From Tatumella sp. JGM118 (GTDB lineage: Bacteria; Pseudomonadota; Gammaproteobacteria; Enterobacterales; Enterobacteriaceae): a stretch of 64,000 nucleotides of DNA. The notes below the pieces were generated by a model. That model was given only the letters and a program-made list of their open reading frames with translations. It did no database searches and was not told where the DNA came from. Within the stretch, counting starts at the first letter, position 1; each line of letters opens with the position of its first letter. Location: NCBI RefSeq assembly GCF_018257515.1, contig NZ_JAERJR010000002.1, positions 186,001 through 250,000 on the forward strand. Reading direction: 5' to 3'. The translations under genes were made by a program, and so were the position numbers. Below are positions 53,655 through 62,850 of the stretch, piece by piece.

Positions 53655-54689
53655 TTAATCATCCGCCAGCCGGATCACCAGCTTACCGAAGTTGTGACCC
53701 TGTAACATTCCGCTGAGTGCCCCCGGGGCATACTCCAGGCCATCGATAACCTGTTCGCGATAATGAATTTTTCCCTGACGGATCCAGTCCGTCATCAGCG
53801 TGCGGAACGCCGGGAAATGCGGGGCATAATCATCAAAAATGATAAAACCCTGCAGACGAATACGTTTTTTAAGCAGCGTACCGATAAAAGCCGGCAGGCG
53901 ATCCCCGCCTGCAGCGGTACCGGTGTCGTTATAATGCGCCACCGTGCCACACAGGGGGATACGTGCTTTCGGGTTGAGTAGCGGTAGCACAGCCTCAAAG
54001 ACCGCACCGCCAACGTTTTCAAAGTAAATATCAATCCCGTCCGGGCAGGCAGCTTTCAGCTGCTCTGCAAAGTCAGGATCTTTGTGATTCAGGCAGAGAT
54101 CAAATCCGGCGTGTTCAACGGCATCGCGGCATTTATCTTCACTTCCGGCGACGCCCACCACACGACAGCCCTTTAACTTCGCTATCTGTCCGACGGTACT
54201 GCCGACGGGACCGGTCGCCGCGGCGACGACCAGCGTTTCCCCGGCAACAGGCTGCCCGATATCGGTCAGCCCCATATAAGCGGTAAAACCGGGCATGCCG
54301 GTCACCCCCAGCGATAGGGATGGCTGCTGCGGATGCGCGCCCAGGTTAATGACGCCTTTACCGTCGGACAGGGCATAGTCCTGCCAGCCACCGTAAGCCA
54401 GTACCCAGTCATCTTTTTTAAATTCCGGATGCAGCGAACTCACCACACGACTGATGGTGGCACCGACCATCACATCACCGATGGCAACAGGTGCTGCGTA
54501 AGAAGGCGCATCACTCATGCGGCCGCGCATATAAGGGTCGAGAGACAGATACACGGCACGCAGCAGCATCTGTCCTTCAGCCGGTTCAGGCAGTTCGGCA
54601 TTTTCGAGGCGGAAGTTTTCCGCCGTCGGAATGCCGACAGGACGCGAGGCCAGTACCCAGCGGCGGTTTGTGTGAGCTGTTTGTTGCAT
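53655..54689 (-). CDS. curA: NADPH-dependent curcumin/alkenal double-bond reductase CurA
   Basis: 344 residues (E. coli CurA 345), a zinc-free medium-chain dehydrogenase. Cofactor loop AAATGPVGSTVGQIAKLKG, SLDPYMRGRM, YGGWQDYA and FENVGGAVF fit the CurA/leukotriene B4 reductase family, which reduces C=C bonds of alpha,beta-unsaturated carbonyls. First gene of the operon; two near-identical inverted repeats lie upstream. Confidence 0.93.
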   Translation of the reverse strand: MQQTAHTNRRWVLASRPVGIPTAENFRLENAELPEPAEGQMLLRAVYLSLDPYMRGRMSDAPSYAAPVAIGDVMVGATISRVVSSLHPEFKKDDWVLAYGGWQDYALSDGKGVINLGAHPQQPSLSLGVTGMPGFTAYMGLTDIGQPVAGETLVVAAATGPVGSTVGQIAKLKGCRVVGVAGSEDKCRDAVEHAGFDLCLNHKDPDFAEQLKAACPDGIDIYFENVGGAVFEAVLPLLNPKARIPLCGTVAHYNDTGTAAGGDRLPAFIGTLLKKRIRLQGFIIFDDYAPHFPAFRTLMTDWIRQGKIHYREQVIDGLEYAPGALSGMLQGHNFGKLVIRLADD

Positions 54690-54711
54690 ATCTGTCTCCG
54701 GAGATTAAATC

Positions 54712-54724
54712 AGACCTGTCGTCT
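54712..54724. promoter_or_regulatory. Predicted TetR operator 1 upstream of curA
   Basis: AGACCTGTCGTCT, dyad AGAC/GTCT, followed by GGAT. It sits 23 bases before the curA start and would block transcription or translation initiation when bound. Confidence 0.7.
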
Positions 54725-54800
54725 GGATATTAAAAGGGCAGCCGTCATCAGTGTGGAAACCTGAAATACAGTTAAACAGTTTTTCACCGGACCTGAAATT

Positions 54801-54813
54801 AGACCAGTCGTCT
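54801..54813. promoter_or_regulatory. Predicted TetR operator 2 upstream of curA
   Basis: AGACCAGTCGTCT followed by GGAT: same dyad as operator 1 with one base changed, 89 bases away. The AGACC...GTCT form resembles NemR-type boxes. Confidence 0.7.
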
Positions 54814-54881
54814 GGATGGTAAAGTAAAACTGAGTCACTGATAAGAGAAGCCTCCCTGAAACGCACATATTAATAAAATGA

Positions 54882-55478
54882 TTATAGCTGCAATAAGCGT
54901 TTTGTCAGGGGCATCGCCGAGGCTAACGGAGAAAGGCTGCCGGTCATTTTCCCCATCAGACTGGCCCCCAGCCACAACTGATACAAGGCCCCGGCAAACA
55001 CCAGGCAACCTTCCGGCGGGGGGACGAAGCTGTTTTCCGCCGCCATCCGTTCAAGCTGCCCGGCCAGCCGTTGCACAATACGGGTGGTGCCTTGTTCCAG
55101 CGCCAGGCGCATCGGTTCGGATAAATCGCTGACCTCGGCGCCCAGTTTTACCGCCAGGCACTGATATCCTTTGGGAGTAGGGCCATCGTCGGTAGCGGTC
55201 CAGCTGTGCCAGTAGTTCATCATGGCCTGTGTGGCATCGGGGACAGAGCTGAGCAGTGCTTCCATCGTCTCCAGATAGCGCGCGAAGTAGTCTTCCAGCA
55301 TCTGAGTGCCGAACGCTTCTTTGGAGGCGAAGTAATAATAAAACGATCCTTTGGGGATCCCGGCGGCAGTCAGGATCTCATTCAGGCCGACGGCAGAGAA
55401 TCCTTTGCGGCTGATAATTTTTCTGCCGACCTCGATGACCCGCTGGCGATTATCGTTAAGAGTGCGTGATGATTTCAT
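54882..55478 (-). CDS. TetR-family repressor
   Basis: 198 residues from ATG 55478. N-terminal helix-turn-helix VIEVGRKIISRKGFSAVGLNEILTAAGIPKGSFYYYFASKEAFG; the C-terminal domain contains a Cys in KGYQCLAVKLGAE that aligns with the region used by NemR/AcuR-like regulators to sense electrophiles. It lies upstream of and parallel to curA, and the intervening 192 bases hold the two operators. The frame is open further upstream to 55514 without similarity. Confidence 0.9.
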   Translation of the reverse strand: MKSSRTLNDNRQRVIEVGRKIISRKGFSAVGLNEILTAAGIPKGSFYYYFASKEAFGTQMLEDYFARYLETMEALLSSVPDATQAMMNYWHSWTATDDGPTPKGYQCLAVKLGAEVSDLSEPMRLALEQGTTRIVQRLAGQLERMAAENSFVPPPEGCLVFAGALYQLWLGASLMGKMTGSLSPLASAMPLTKRLLQL

Positions 55479-56251
55479 GGCAGGGGTATCCCGTCTGAGC
55501 CGTGGGCTAATCACCGTCTGCCGGCGGGCAGGCGGTAAGAGTGGTTAGTATAAAGAGCGCCCCGGAATTCATCTACCCCCGGCAGGGTTTCGCCACTGCG
55601 CCAGGTTCGGAGGTGGTGCGAAGGGATGTGGGCTCAGAAGAGAGGGGCAACAGTAATTGAAGCGGATAACCGGATAAACCTGGAAAAGGAATAAGGTCGC
55701 GTCACTGCCTCCGGGCTGACGGGGGTTTAAACTTTAAGACAGCTCCGGTGAATTAAATGGCTGAACAGAGGCAGTTGCTGGTATTAAAGAGGAAAATGCA
55801 TACCGCATTTACTGCTCTGAAAAATAAATGAGCAGACCTGATTGAGTGGCTATTAATTAGTACCGGGTCAGGCACCATCCTCTGACTTCAGATCCGGGCT
55901 GGTTAAATGTACGCGCAGGCCTGATATAAAGTTACAGTGTAACTCTGTGTCATGAAATGCAAAAAGTGTAATGATAACCTGCCATCGCAATGATCTGCGT
56001 CGCGGCAGAAATGCTGCGGCGTGAAGAGAAGTCGCTAACAACGTCGCGCCAGCGAGACTCAATATCTTTATCCTTACCCCCTGAAATAACTTCAGAAAGC
56101 TGATGCAAATCTGTCATAGTTCACGCGCCAGCCGGGTTCTGGTTGAAAAATGCCTGTCATTATCTCTTAAGGACTCAGGGACTATCATGGCAGAAAATGA
56201 CTGAGGGCACCGTTTACGGTGCCTCAATGCCCCGGCTAACCGGGCTGTTAC
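55479..56251. other. Intergenic region between the TetR gene and the second importer operon
   Basis: 773 bases. It contains the tetR promoter side and, near 56203, the importer operon terminator. I see no conserved frame and no RNA gene. A short frame at 55868-56062 (-) is not convincing. Confidence 0.45.
56203..56225 (-). terminator. Terminator of the second importer operon
   Basis: On the minus strand GAGGCACCG, four-base loop, CGGTGCCCTC followed by AGTCATTTT. It starts 27 bases after the permease stop. Confidence 0.6.
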
Positions 56252-58039
56252 TCATTGCATGCGTGCAGGTTTCCTGGCGATGAAGCCGGCCAGACTCACC
56301 CCCATGACCGATAAAACAGCCAGCGCGCTCGCCGGAGCCAGCACAACCCAATACGCGCGTTCAAGATAAGACATGCCTTCTGCAAGCACCCGGCCCCATT
56401 CAGGCGCAGGGGGAGAAGCCCCCAGTCCCAGGAATCCCAGTGAAGCTAATGCCAGTGCGATGCCGGGTAACCGTAACATGGCATGGCGGAAGAGAGGCCC
56501 GATAAGGGCTGGAAAAACGTAAACAATATTTTGACGCAACCCGCCAGTCCCTAAAACGGGCAACAGACTGATGTACGATCGGGCCCGGATCTCGGAGGCC
56601 AGTGCGGCAGTGTGTGTCGCCAGAGGAGCCCAGCCGACAGCCGCTATCGCAATAGCCGCGCCCGCACTACCGGTACCGCTGACGGAAACGACAAGCAGGC
56701 CAGCGATAACAGGCGGTAATGCATTCGCTATCTCGGTTGGCCCGACAAATACACGCGGAAAAAGGCCAATCACTAACCCCAGAACCAGACAAACGAGCGA
56801 GACAATCAGCGCCAGAATGCAAGTATGCACAGTGCCGTGTGCAACCCTCGCCAGTAAATCGCGTCCCATGGCGTCGGCACCAAACGGCAGTGAAGAGGAC
56901 GGTGGAGCCAGCCGGAGAAAATCGGACGCGTAAGGATCACGGGGTAAGCCGGTCAGCAGAAGTACGGCCAGCGCGACGGCACAGATCACCGGCAACACAA
57001 TCCACCTCCGCCGGGAACTGTTGCCCGGTTCATTTGTGACCGGCAGAGAGGATGTCAGTAACGCCCGACCAAGAATGAGGTATCTGATCCCCGTCGCCAG
57101 AATGCCGGACATAAATGCCATGATCAGCAGGAAGAGAATGCCGGTTTGCAGTGTGGGAAGATCCCGGGCAACAACCGCTCCAAGCGTGGCTCTGCCCAGT
57201 CCGGGGATGGCAAACACTTTCTCGACCGCCACGGCGCTCCCCGTCAGTGATACCAGAATAAGGCCGAGCAGTGGCATTACCGTAGATAAGGTCCGCCGGA
57301 GTACCGCACAAAGAATATGCCAGCGCGAAATCCCTGAGACTATCCAGGTAATCACCCAGTTTTCGCTGAACGTCGCGGCTAACGCGTCCGAAAATATCCG
57401 GCCCAGATATCCTCCCGCAGGGATCCCCATGGCCAATGCGGGTAATACAGCATAGTGCATACCGTTCCAGCCATAAGGAGGAAACCACTTCAGCCAGACC
57501 GCGCCGACAACCAGTAAAAAGGAGGCCAGAAGAAAGTCGGGTAAGGACGTCAATATGGACGCCAATACTCCTGTTGAACGGTATGGCCGGCCCTGCAGTC
57601 CGCGCCGGAACGTCGGCAGACAAATCATCGCTGCCAGTATCAGTGCCACCGCAGCAGACATCATCATCAGCGTCAGCGATACTTGTGCTGCCTGCAGCAT
57701 CCCGGGCAGTACCGGACGACCTGAAATCCAGGAGTTGCCGGCATCCCCCTGCAGAAGGCCACTGAGCCAGTTAATAAGCAGGTTAACGGGACCCTGATCA
57801 AGCCCCAGTGACTGACGGATCGCTGCCAGGGCTTCCGGCGTCGCTTCCTGTTCGGCAGAACGGGCACGCAGCAATGCCATTGCCGGATCGCCACCCGAAA
57901 GCCACGGCAGCATCCCGATCAATACAATGATGCCTGTTAATGTCATAAGCCGCGACATTAACGCCATCAGTAAACCATGTGGCAGGTAACTCGCCCGTTG
58001 AATTCCGGCGCGGGTTCTGCAGTACAGGGATTCTCTCAT
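56252..58039 (-). CDS. Fused ABC permease (DppB and DppC halves in one chain), SBP_5-type importer
   Basis: 595 residues, about twice a normal permease. Residues 20-320 read as DppB: LLMALMSRLMTLTGIIVLIG, LGLDQGPVNLLINWLSGLLQGDAG, and EKVFAIPGLGRATLGAVVARDLP. After a linker near 330-345, residues 345-590 read as DppC: LPFGADAMGRDLLARVAHGT, GWAPLATHTAALASEIRARSYI and LASLGFLGLGASPPAPEWG. Separate genes are the rule for this family. I find no frameshift or internal stop, so it appears to be a genuine fusion. It follows the binding protein by 20 bases. Confidence 0.88.
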   Translation of the reverse strand: MRESLYCRTRAGIQRASYLPHGLLMALMSRLMTLTGIIVLIGMLPWLSGGDPAMALLRARSAEQEATPEALAAIRQSLGLDQGPVNLLINWLSGLLQGDAGNSWISGRPVLPGMLQAAQVSLTLMMMSAAVALILAAMICLPTFRRGLQGRPYRSTGVLASILTSLPDFLLASFLLVVGAVWLKWFPPYGWNGMHYAVLPALAMGIPAGGYLGRIFSDALAATFSENWVITWIVSGISRWHILCAVLRRTLSTVMPLLGLILVSLTGSAVAVEKVFAIPGLGRATLGAVVARDLPTLQTGILFLLIMAFMSGILATGIRYLILGRALLTSSLPVTNEPGNSSRRRWIVLPVICAVALAVLLLTGLPRDPYASDFLRLAPPSSSLPFGADAMGRDLLARVAHGTVHTCILALIVSLVCLVLGLVIGLFPRVFVGPTEIANALPPVIAGLLVVSVSGTGSAGAAIAIAAVGWAPLATHTAALASEIRARSYISLLPVLGTGGLRQNIVYVFPALIGPLFRHAMLRLPGIALALASLGFLGLGASPPAPEWGRVLAEGMSYLERAYWVVLAPASALAVLSVMGVSLAGFIARKPARMQ

Positions 58040-58059
58040 CGTTCAATAGCCTTAATTAA

Positions 58060-59586
58060 TTACAGTGCGCCCGTATTCTGGTCGCCGGAGACTAACTGCG
58101 TCTTGCCGTCGATGAGCGTACGTTCGCGCGGGTCGCGTTGCGCATTTTTTAGTACCGCGCTTTCCCCCTGAATAACCCGCTCATGCAGCAACGGAATGGT
58201 GGCATCACTGGCCAGAATAAGGTTTTCAGCCTCCATAATGGCCTGACGACGGGCCTCACCGGCAGGTATTTCACCGGCTTTGATTAACGCAGCATCAATT
58301 TCAGGGCGGCATAACTGAGAAATATTGAACGAACCTTCGCAGGAAAAATCGCTGTACATATAGGCGACCGGGTCACCGGAATCAAGGACAGTTGCCCTGG
58401 AAAGAATAAACGCATCGAACTTTCCAGCCAGCGCGTCCGCTTCAATCTGAGCATATTCACGAACCACTTGTTTCACAGTAAAGCCGGCAGCGGCCAGTTG
58501 CTGCGCGAGGTAGACCGCGACCTCTGGTAATTCCGGGCGATCGCTGAATGTTGCCAGCGTGAGGGAAGCCCCGTCGGGCGTACCCGCAGTTCCCGGGTCT
58601 GCCACCGGTTTACGGAGTTTAGCCGCCCAGGGTAATGCCGGACCCAGCAGTCCCTGAGCAACATCGGCGTGATGTTCATAGACATTATCGACAAGTTGCT
58701 GGCGGTTAACCGCGTCGCGTACCGCGGCACGCATCGCAGGATCTTTCATAACGCCCCGGGCCGTGTTGAGATACAGCGTATTGGTTCTTGGCATGGGCAC
58801 TTCATGCACCAGCGACGGTTCCAGCAGCGGAGCCTGAGAGACCGGGATCGCTTCAACGACATCCGCCGTACCGGTACGTAATGCGGCCGCGCGCGCGGTC
58901 CCGTCCGGGACAAAACTGGCGTCGATCCCGCTTGCCTTCGCCTTTTCACCCCAGTAGCCCTCAAAACGGTCAAGTGATGCACTGCTGGTGCCATCCACGC
59001 GTCGTAAAATAAATGGCCCTGTCCCGGTATTAACCGGATCCACCACGCTATTTTCTTTGTAGGCATTCAGAGACAAGATCGCCAACTGAGGGCTGGAAAG
59101 ACGTTGAGGCAGAAGGGCATCTTTGTTCGCCGTTGTCACCAGTACTGTGCTATCCCCCTCTGCTTTTGCCGTAAGTTTTACACCATCAAGGATACGGGGT
59201 TTTGGTGTGGCGTTGGCAGCAACGTTCAGGGCATTTGCAACCACCTGCGCAGTCAGTGTGCTGTCGTCATGAAACCTGACGTCCGGGCGCAGTTCAAAGC
59301 GCCAGGTTGTATCATTTATTGGCTGCCATTTTGTCGATAGTGCCGGCTGCGCCTCACCGGCACTGTCGAGGACGACCAGCGTCTCCGCTGTGCTCCAGCG
59401 CGATAACTTAAACGCATCATCACTGAGCGGCGTCAGGCCGGAACGAGGTGGCTGAAGATGCGCCACTCTGATCCTGCCTTCGTTGCCACTGACCGGTTCA
59501 TCCTGCGTTTCATTAAAACAGCCGGTAAGTAATAAGGTTGCAGACAAGAGCCCGCAAACAGGCCGGAAGGTTTTACCCGTATTCAT
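58060..59586 (-). CDS. ABC transporter substrate-binding lipoprotein, SBP_5 family
   Basis: 508 residues with a lipoprotein signal (SATLLLTGC, lipid-modified Cys about residue 22). SBP_5 blocks include TTWRFELRPDVRFHDDSTLTAQVVANAL, TGTGPFILRRVDG, RFEGYWGE and LNTARGVMKDPAMRAAVRDAVNRQQL. The class includes peptide, nickel and opine-metallophore binding proteins. It overlaps the upstream ATPase gene by 14 bases. A Zur-like box on the operon suggests a metal-related ligand, but no metal-binding motif is obvious. Confidence 0.88.
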   Translation of the reverse strand: MNTGKTFRPVCGLLSATLLLTGCFNETQDEPVSGNEGRIRVAHLQPPRSGLTPLSDDAFKLSRWSTAETLVVLDSAGEAQPALSTKWQPINDTTWRFELRPDVRFHDDSTLTAQVVANALNVAANATPKPRILDGVKLTAKAEGDSTVLVTTANKDALLPQRLSSPQLAILSLNAYKENSVVDPVNTGTGPFILRRVDGTSSASLDRFEGYWGEKAKASGIDASFVPDGTARAAALRTGTADVVEAIPVSQAPLLEPSLVHEVPMPRTNTLYLNTARGVMKDPAMRAAVRDAVNRQQLVDNVYEHHADVAQGLLGPALPWAAKLRKPVADPGTAGTPDGASLTLATFSDRPELPEVAVYLAQQLAAAGFTVKQVVREYAQIEADALAGKFDAFILSRATVLDSGDPVAYMYSDFSCEGSFNISQLCRPEIDAALIKAGEIPAGEARRQAIMEAENLILASDATIPLLHERVIQGESAVLKNAQRDPRERTLIDGKTQLVSGDQNTGAL

Positions 59587-60481
59587 GTGTATCCCTATTA
59601 ATATGCAAAGGCGTGTTATTAAAGCTCACGCCAGACTCTGATGTGTATTCAATCCCGTCCGCGGGAAGGGCCGGAGAACACAGACCAGGTACCGCGTTCA
59701 GGAGCTGGCGCGTATGCGGATGATGGGGCAAATACAGCATTTCCGGAGTTGGCCGATCCTCAATAATTTCACCCGCCTCCATGACCAGCGTTCTGTCACA
59801 TAACCCTGCCAGCAAAGAAATATCATGGGAGACAACCAGCAGCCCCATGCGGTTCTCTTCAGTCATTCGAAAAAGCAACGATTTGATTTGTTCCCGCAGA
59901 GGAAGGTCAAGTCCACTGACCGGCTCATCGGCCAGTAGAAAATCGGGCTGAATGATCAGCGCCCTTGCCAATGCGACCCGCTGGGCCTGGCCACCTGAAA
60001 GAGCGCCTGCTTGCTTATCGAGGATCTTCGGGCTTAGCTCCACCTGTTCAAGCGATGCGGAAAGATCGGTAGGCGCGTGACGACGATGGCCTAAATGTCT
60101 CAGCGGCTCATTGAGGATATCCCGGACGCGCATTGCCGGAGGCAACGTGCTGGCGGGTTCCTGGGGAAGGTACTGGACCTGCCGGCGATACCAGCGTAAT
60201 GTGCGGGCTGGACCCGGTCTGACCCGATTTCCGTTGCAATATATTGCTCCGCTATCGACAACATCGAGCGCCAGGATAGCTCTGAGTAGCGTTGATTTTC
60301 CGCATCCCGAACACCCGAGAAGACCCACACGTTCATGCTGGTGCAGCGTTAATGAAAAATCATCAAGAATAGCGTTTGCAGATGTGGCCTTCTGCCAGGG
60401 AAATACGTGCCGGTTGCGGTAACGGGAAATCCTGTCGACCTGGATGAAAGCGGGAGAGGCCGTATCTAACGTCGTGCTCAT
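59573..60481 (-). CDS. ABC transporter ATPase, DppF type
   Basis: 302 residues: Walker A GCSGCGKST, signature LSGGQAQRVA, Walker B FLLADEPVSGLD, switch VVSHD. The position before signature and FALDV-like block indicate a DppF/OppF subunit of a peptide/nickel importer. It overlaps both neighbours (4 bases with the upstream ATPase, 14 with the binding protein). Confidence 0.92.
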   Translation of the reverse strand: MSTTLDTASPAFIQVDRISRYRNRHVFPWQKATSANAILDDFSLTLHQHERVGLLGCSGCGKSTLLRAILALDVVDSGAIYCNGNRVRPGPARTLRWYRRQVQYLPQEPASTLPPAMRVRDILNEPLRHLGHRRHAPTDLSASLEQVELSPKILDKQAGALSGGQAQRVALARALIIQPDFLLADEPVSGLDLPLREQIKSLLFRMTEENRMGLLVVSHDISLLAGLCDRTLVMEAGEIIEDRPTPEMLYLPHHPHTRQLLNAVPGLCSPALPADGIEYTSESGVSFNNTPLHINRDTHEYG

Positions 60482-61287
60482 CCGGCGAGTGCCTCACCGG
60501 GATGTACTTTCAACACCCGTTCAGCCGCGCGTGCTGCCTGTAACAGTTTGCGTGTATACGGATGTTGCGGCGCATTCAGAAGCTGAGCCATTGTGCCACG
60601 TTCCACAATCTGACCCTTCTCCATCACGAGACCACGCTCGCACAACTGCGTAGCCACGGCGATATCGTGAGTAATAAAGAGCAGAGCAGGGGGATCAACC
60701 AGGGCTGCACGGTGGCTCAGTACCTGCAGAACGTGCTGCTGGCTGATCACATCCAGCGCCGTCGTCGGTTCATCAGCAATCAGTAAACGGTTATTTGCCA
60801 TCAGAGCCATGGCGATGCAGATGCGCTGACGCTGCCCCCCGGAGAGCTCCGCAGGATAACGGGAAAGTAACTGCGGAATATCGCTCAGCTGTAGCGCATC
60901 CAGTAGTGATGGCAGCTTAGCTTTATCCTCCTCGTTTAGTGCCAACTTAAGCTGGGAGCCCACGGGCATCAACGGATTCAGCGCGACAGATGAGTCCTGA
61001 AAGACGGCTGAAACCCGTGCGTGTTGAGGTCTTCGCGAGGGGTGAACTCCGCCGACACCGGCTCCGTTAATACGGATACTTCCCTGAAAGGTTAGTTCTG
61101 CGGACAGGGTACCGATAATAGCCTTCGCAGTCAGCGACTTACCCGAGCCGGATGAACCAATAATACATACGCGTTCGCCCCCATAGAGGCAAAAACTGCA
61201 TTCGTTGACCAGTACATCATGACCACTGGAGATTTTGACGTTTTCGACGTCAAGAACGGGGATCGCATCCGGGGAACGGTTATTCAT
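60478..61287 (-). CDS. ABC transporter ATPase, DppD type
   Basis: 269 residues starting MNNRSPDAIPVLDVENVKI. Walker A GSSGSGKSL, signature LSGGQRQRIC, Walker B LLIADEPTTALD, switch FITHD, then PQHPYTRKLLQAAR, the oligopeptide/dipeptide ATPase C-terminal motif. The frame is open to 61443, but family similarity begins after 61287, and the Zur-like box would otherwise lie inside the gene. First gene of the four-gene importer operon. Confidence 0.9.
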   Translation of the reverse strand: MNNRSPDAIPVLDVENVKISSGHDVLVNECSFCLYGGERVCIIGSSGSGKSLTAKAIIGTLSAELTFQGSIRINGAGVGGVHPSRRPQHARVSAVFQDSSVALNPLMPVGSQLKLALNEEDKAKLPSLLDALQLSDIPQLLSRYPAELSGGQRQRICIAMALMANNRLLIADEPTTALDVISQQHVLQVLSHRAALVDPPALLFITHDIAVATQLCERGLVMEKGQIVERGTMAQLLNAPQHPYTRKLLQAARAAERVLKVHPGEALAG

Positions 61288-61307
61288 CGAAGACCATAGA
61301 GAGTGTT

Positions 61308-61329
61308 GTGTTATGTAATAACATAACAC
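61308..61329. promoter_or_regulatory. Zur-like palindrome over the importer promoter
   Basis: Nine-base arms GTGTTATGT and ACATAACAC around AATA. The inner 15 bases TGTTAT-GTA-ATAACA (61309-61323) fit the dyad TGTTAT-N3-ATAACA of enterobacterial Zur boxes. On the minus strand TTGCAA (61349-61344) and TATGTT (61325-61320), 18 bases apart, could be -35 and -10, so the palindrome would cover the -10. It ends 21 bases before the operon ATG. Confidence 0.6.
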
Positions 61330-61721
61330 TACTGCGCGCCTTGTTGCAAATAGCGACGAGTTGTAAGTTTTTGTATATCCAGGCGCTATCGCTGATATGA
61401 AAATACCGCCATGGCGTGTCAGCAAGCCATTATGTGAAGTCATCCATTCTTTAATAGACGATTTCCATGCAACTGAATGAATTCCGGGGCGAAATCTAAG
61501 CCGCTAATGACTGACCAGGGACTGATTTGTTCCCCCGGCCGGTGACGCTATCGGGTCTCCGGTGAGCCACTCTGTACGATTATAGTGGGTACCATTGAAC
61601 CGACAGACAGGCGGGTGCTGAGGTAAAAGAGGAAGGGGACGGGTGACCCCGGGAAGGATCACCGTAAATCTCAGACAGTAAACCCGGAACCCTGGCAGGA
61701 TACTGCGCAGAGACCGGTAAA
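61330..61721. other. Intergenic region upstream of the importer operon
   Basis: About 390 bases. It carries the likely -35 at 61344-61349; beyond this I see no gene, and short frames near 61504-61765 (-) are not credible. Confidence 0.45.
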
Positions 61722-62114
61722 TCACTCCGCACAGTAAAACTCGATACGTATCCCGCCGGGTTCATAGCACATCATATGCATTGCTGGCCCTTCTCCCAGG
61801 AGCGTGGGTTCAAATTCTATTTCGATATTATTTTCCTTTAATATCGCATAAATCCGCAACAGTTCCTCTCTGCTGTTAACCCTTAAGGCCAGGTGATGCA
61901 ATCCGATGTTTGTTTTACGGTTAAAGTTAACGGGCTCTTCAGTCTGCGTTTTCCACAGCGTAATCATTATCTCATTATCTTTTACAAAGATGGCCGGATA
62001 ATCGTCCCGTCGTTTTACTACCACCCAGCCGAGCAGGCGGGTGAAAAATTCAGCGCTTTCTTCGGGGTCAGCTACCGTTAAACCAATGTGATGTACGCCG
62101 GTGGTCAAAGTCAT
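61722..62114 (-). CDS. VOC-superfamily (glyoxalase/bleomycin-resistance type) protein
   Basis: 130 residues, one VOC module of two beta-alpha-beta-beta-beta repeats: GVHHIGLTVADPEESAEFFTRLLGW and GLHHLALRVNSREELLRIY, ending EPGGIRIEFYCAE. Candidate metal ligands are H9, H73 and E125-126. The substrate (lactoylglutathione, antibiotic or aromatic) cannot be told. GGAGAG precedes the ATG on this strand. Confidence 0.88.
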   Translation of the reverse strand: MTLTTGVHHIGLTVADPEESAEFFTRLLGWVVVKRRDDYPAIFVKDNEIMITLWKTQTEEPVNFNRKTNIGLHHLALRVNSREELLRIYAILKENNIEIEFEPTLLGEGPAMHMMCYEPGGIRIEFYCAE

Positions 62115-62424
62115 GATGATGGCTCTCCTTCAGAGGCTGATGCAGCGAATCATCACTATGAGCTAAACCTTTTTCACTCTGCAACAGCAAATAGTGCCCG
62201 CATGGAAAAACGTATCGGGTCACAACTGCCGCGGGCAGATCTTTCAGCGCATGAGACAGATTTTTCCGTAATCCTTGCTCGGGGTGACAGCCGGCTGTCA
62301 CTCAGACAACGATATCTTGAGGGGGTAGTCAGTGCCTGATACCGGCGTTCGCCGGTTTCAACAGAAACAACGGCGGTTAAATGATTAGCCTGACATTACC
62401 GACTGGCAGCAATATTTTTCCCGT

Positions 62425-62503
62425 AAACAGCAAACAGCAAACAGCAAACAGCAAACAGCAAACAGCAAACAGCAAACAGCAAACAGCAAACAGCAAACAG
62501 CAA
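62425..62503. repeat. Heptanucleotide tandem repeat (AAACAGC, about 11 copies)
   Basis: Perfect head-to-tail AAACAGC units across 79 bases. It lies in the 736-base spacer 62115-62850 between the VOC gene and the MFS gene, in which I find no gene. Such tracts change length by slippage. Confidence 0.97.
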
Positions 62504-62550
62504 CCCGTAACCCACAACCCGTAACCCACAACCCGTAACCCACAACCCGG
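62504..62550. repeat. 14-bp tandem repeat next to the heptamer tract
   Basis: About 3.3 copies of CCCGTAACCCACAA, directly following the heptamer array without a gap. Confidence 0.93.
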
Positions 62551-62850
62551 TAGCCCGGGCTGGCACCGGAGATTATCAGCGTACAGACGTTCAGAGGGGC
62601 GTGAGCCTCCCCGCCAGACTCTCTCCGTGAACGGACTACTGTTTATAACAGCAGTAATCACCGAATTTTAATGGCGACCTGATCGCTTCCCCTACATTGC
62701 TCTTCCAACAGTAACCTTTACCGTATTATCGGGTGAATCAAACCGGACACTTATATTTGTATTGCGGGCGATGGGGAATAATCTTATTAATATTGAGTGG
62801 GTTATTCGTGGCCGTACTCTGGCAAATTAAAATTATAAAAAGGATAGATT

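Noticed and set aside
62377-62661. Minus-strand frame with repeated CCLLFAV
   Set aside because: Produced by the heptanucleotide array; no ribosome site and no similarity to a protein.
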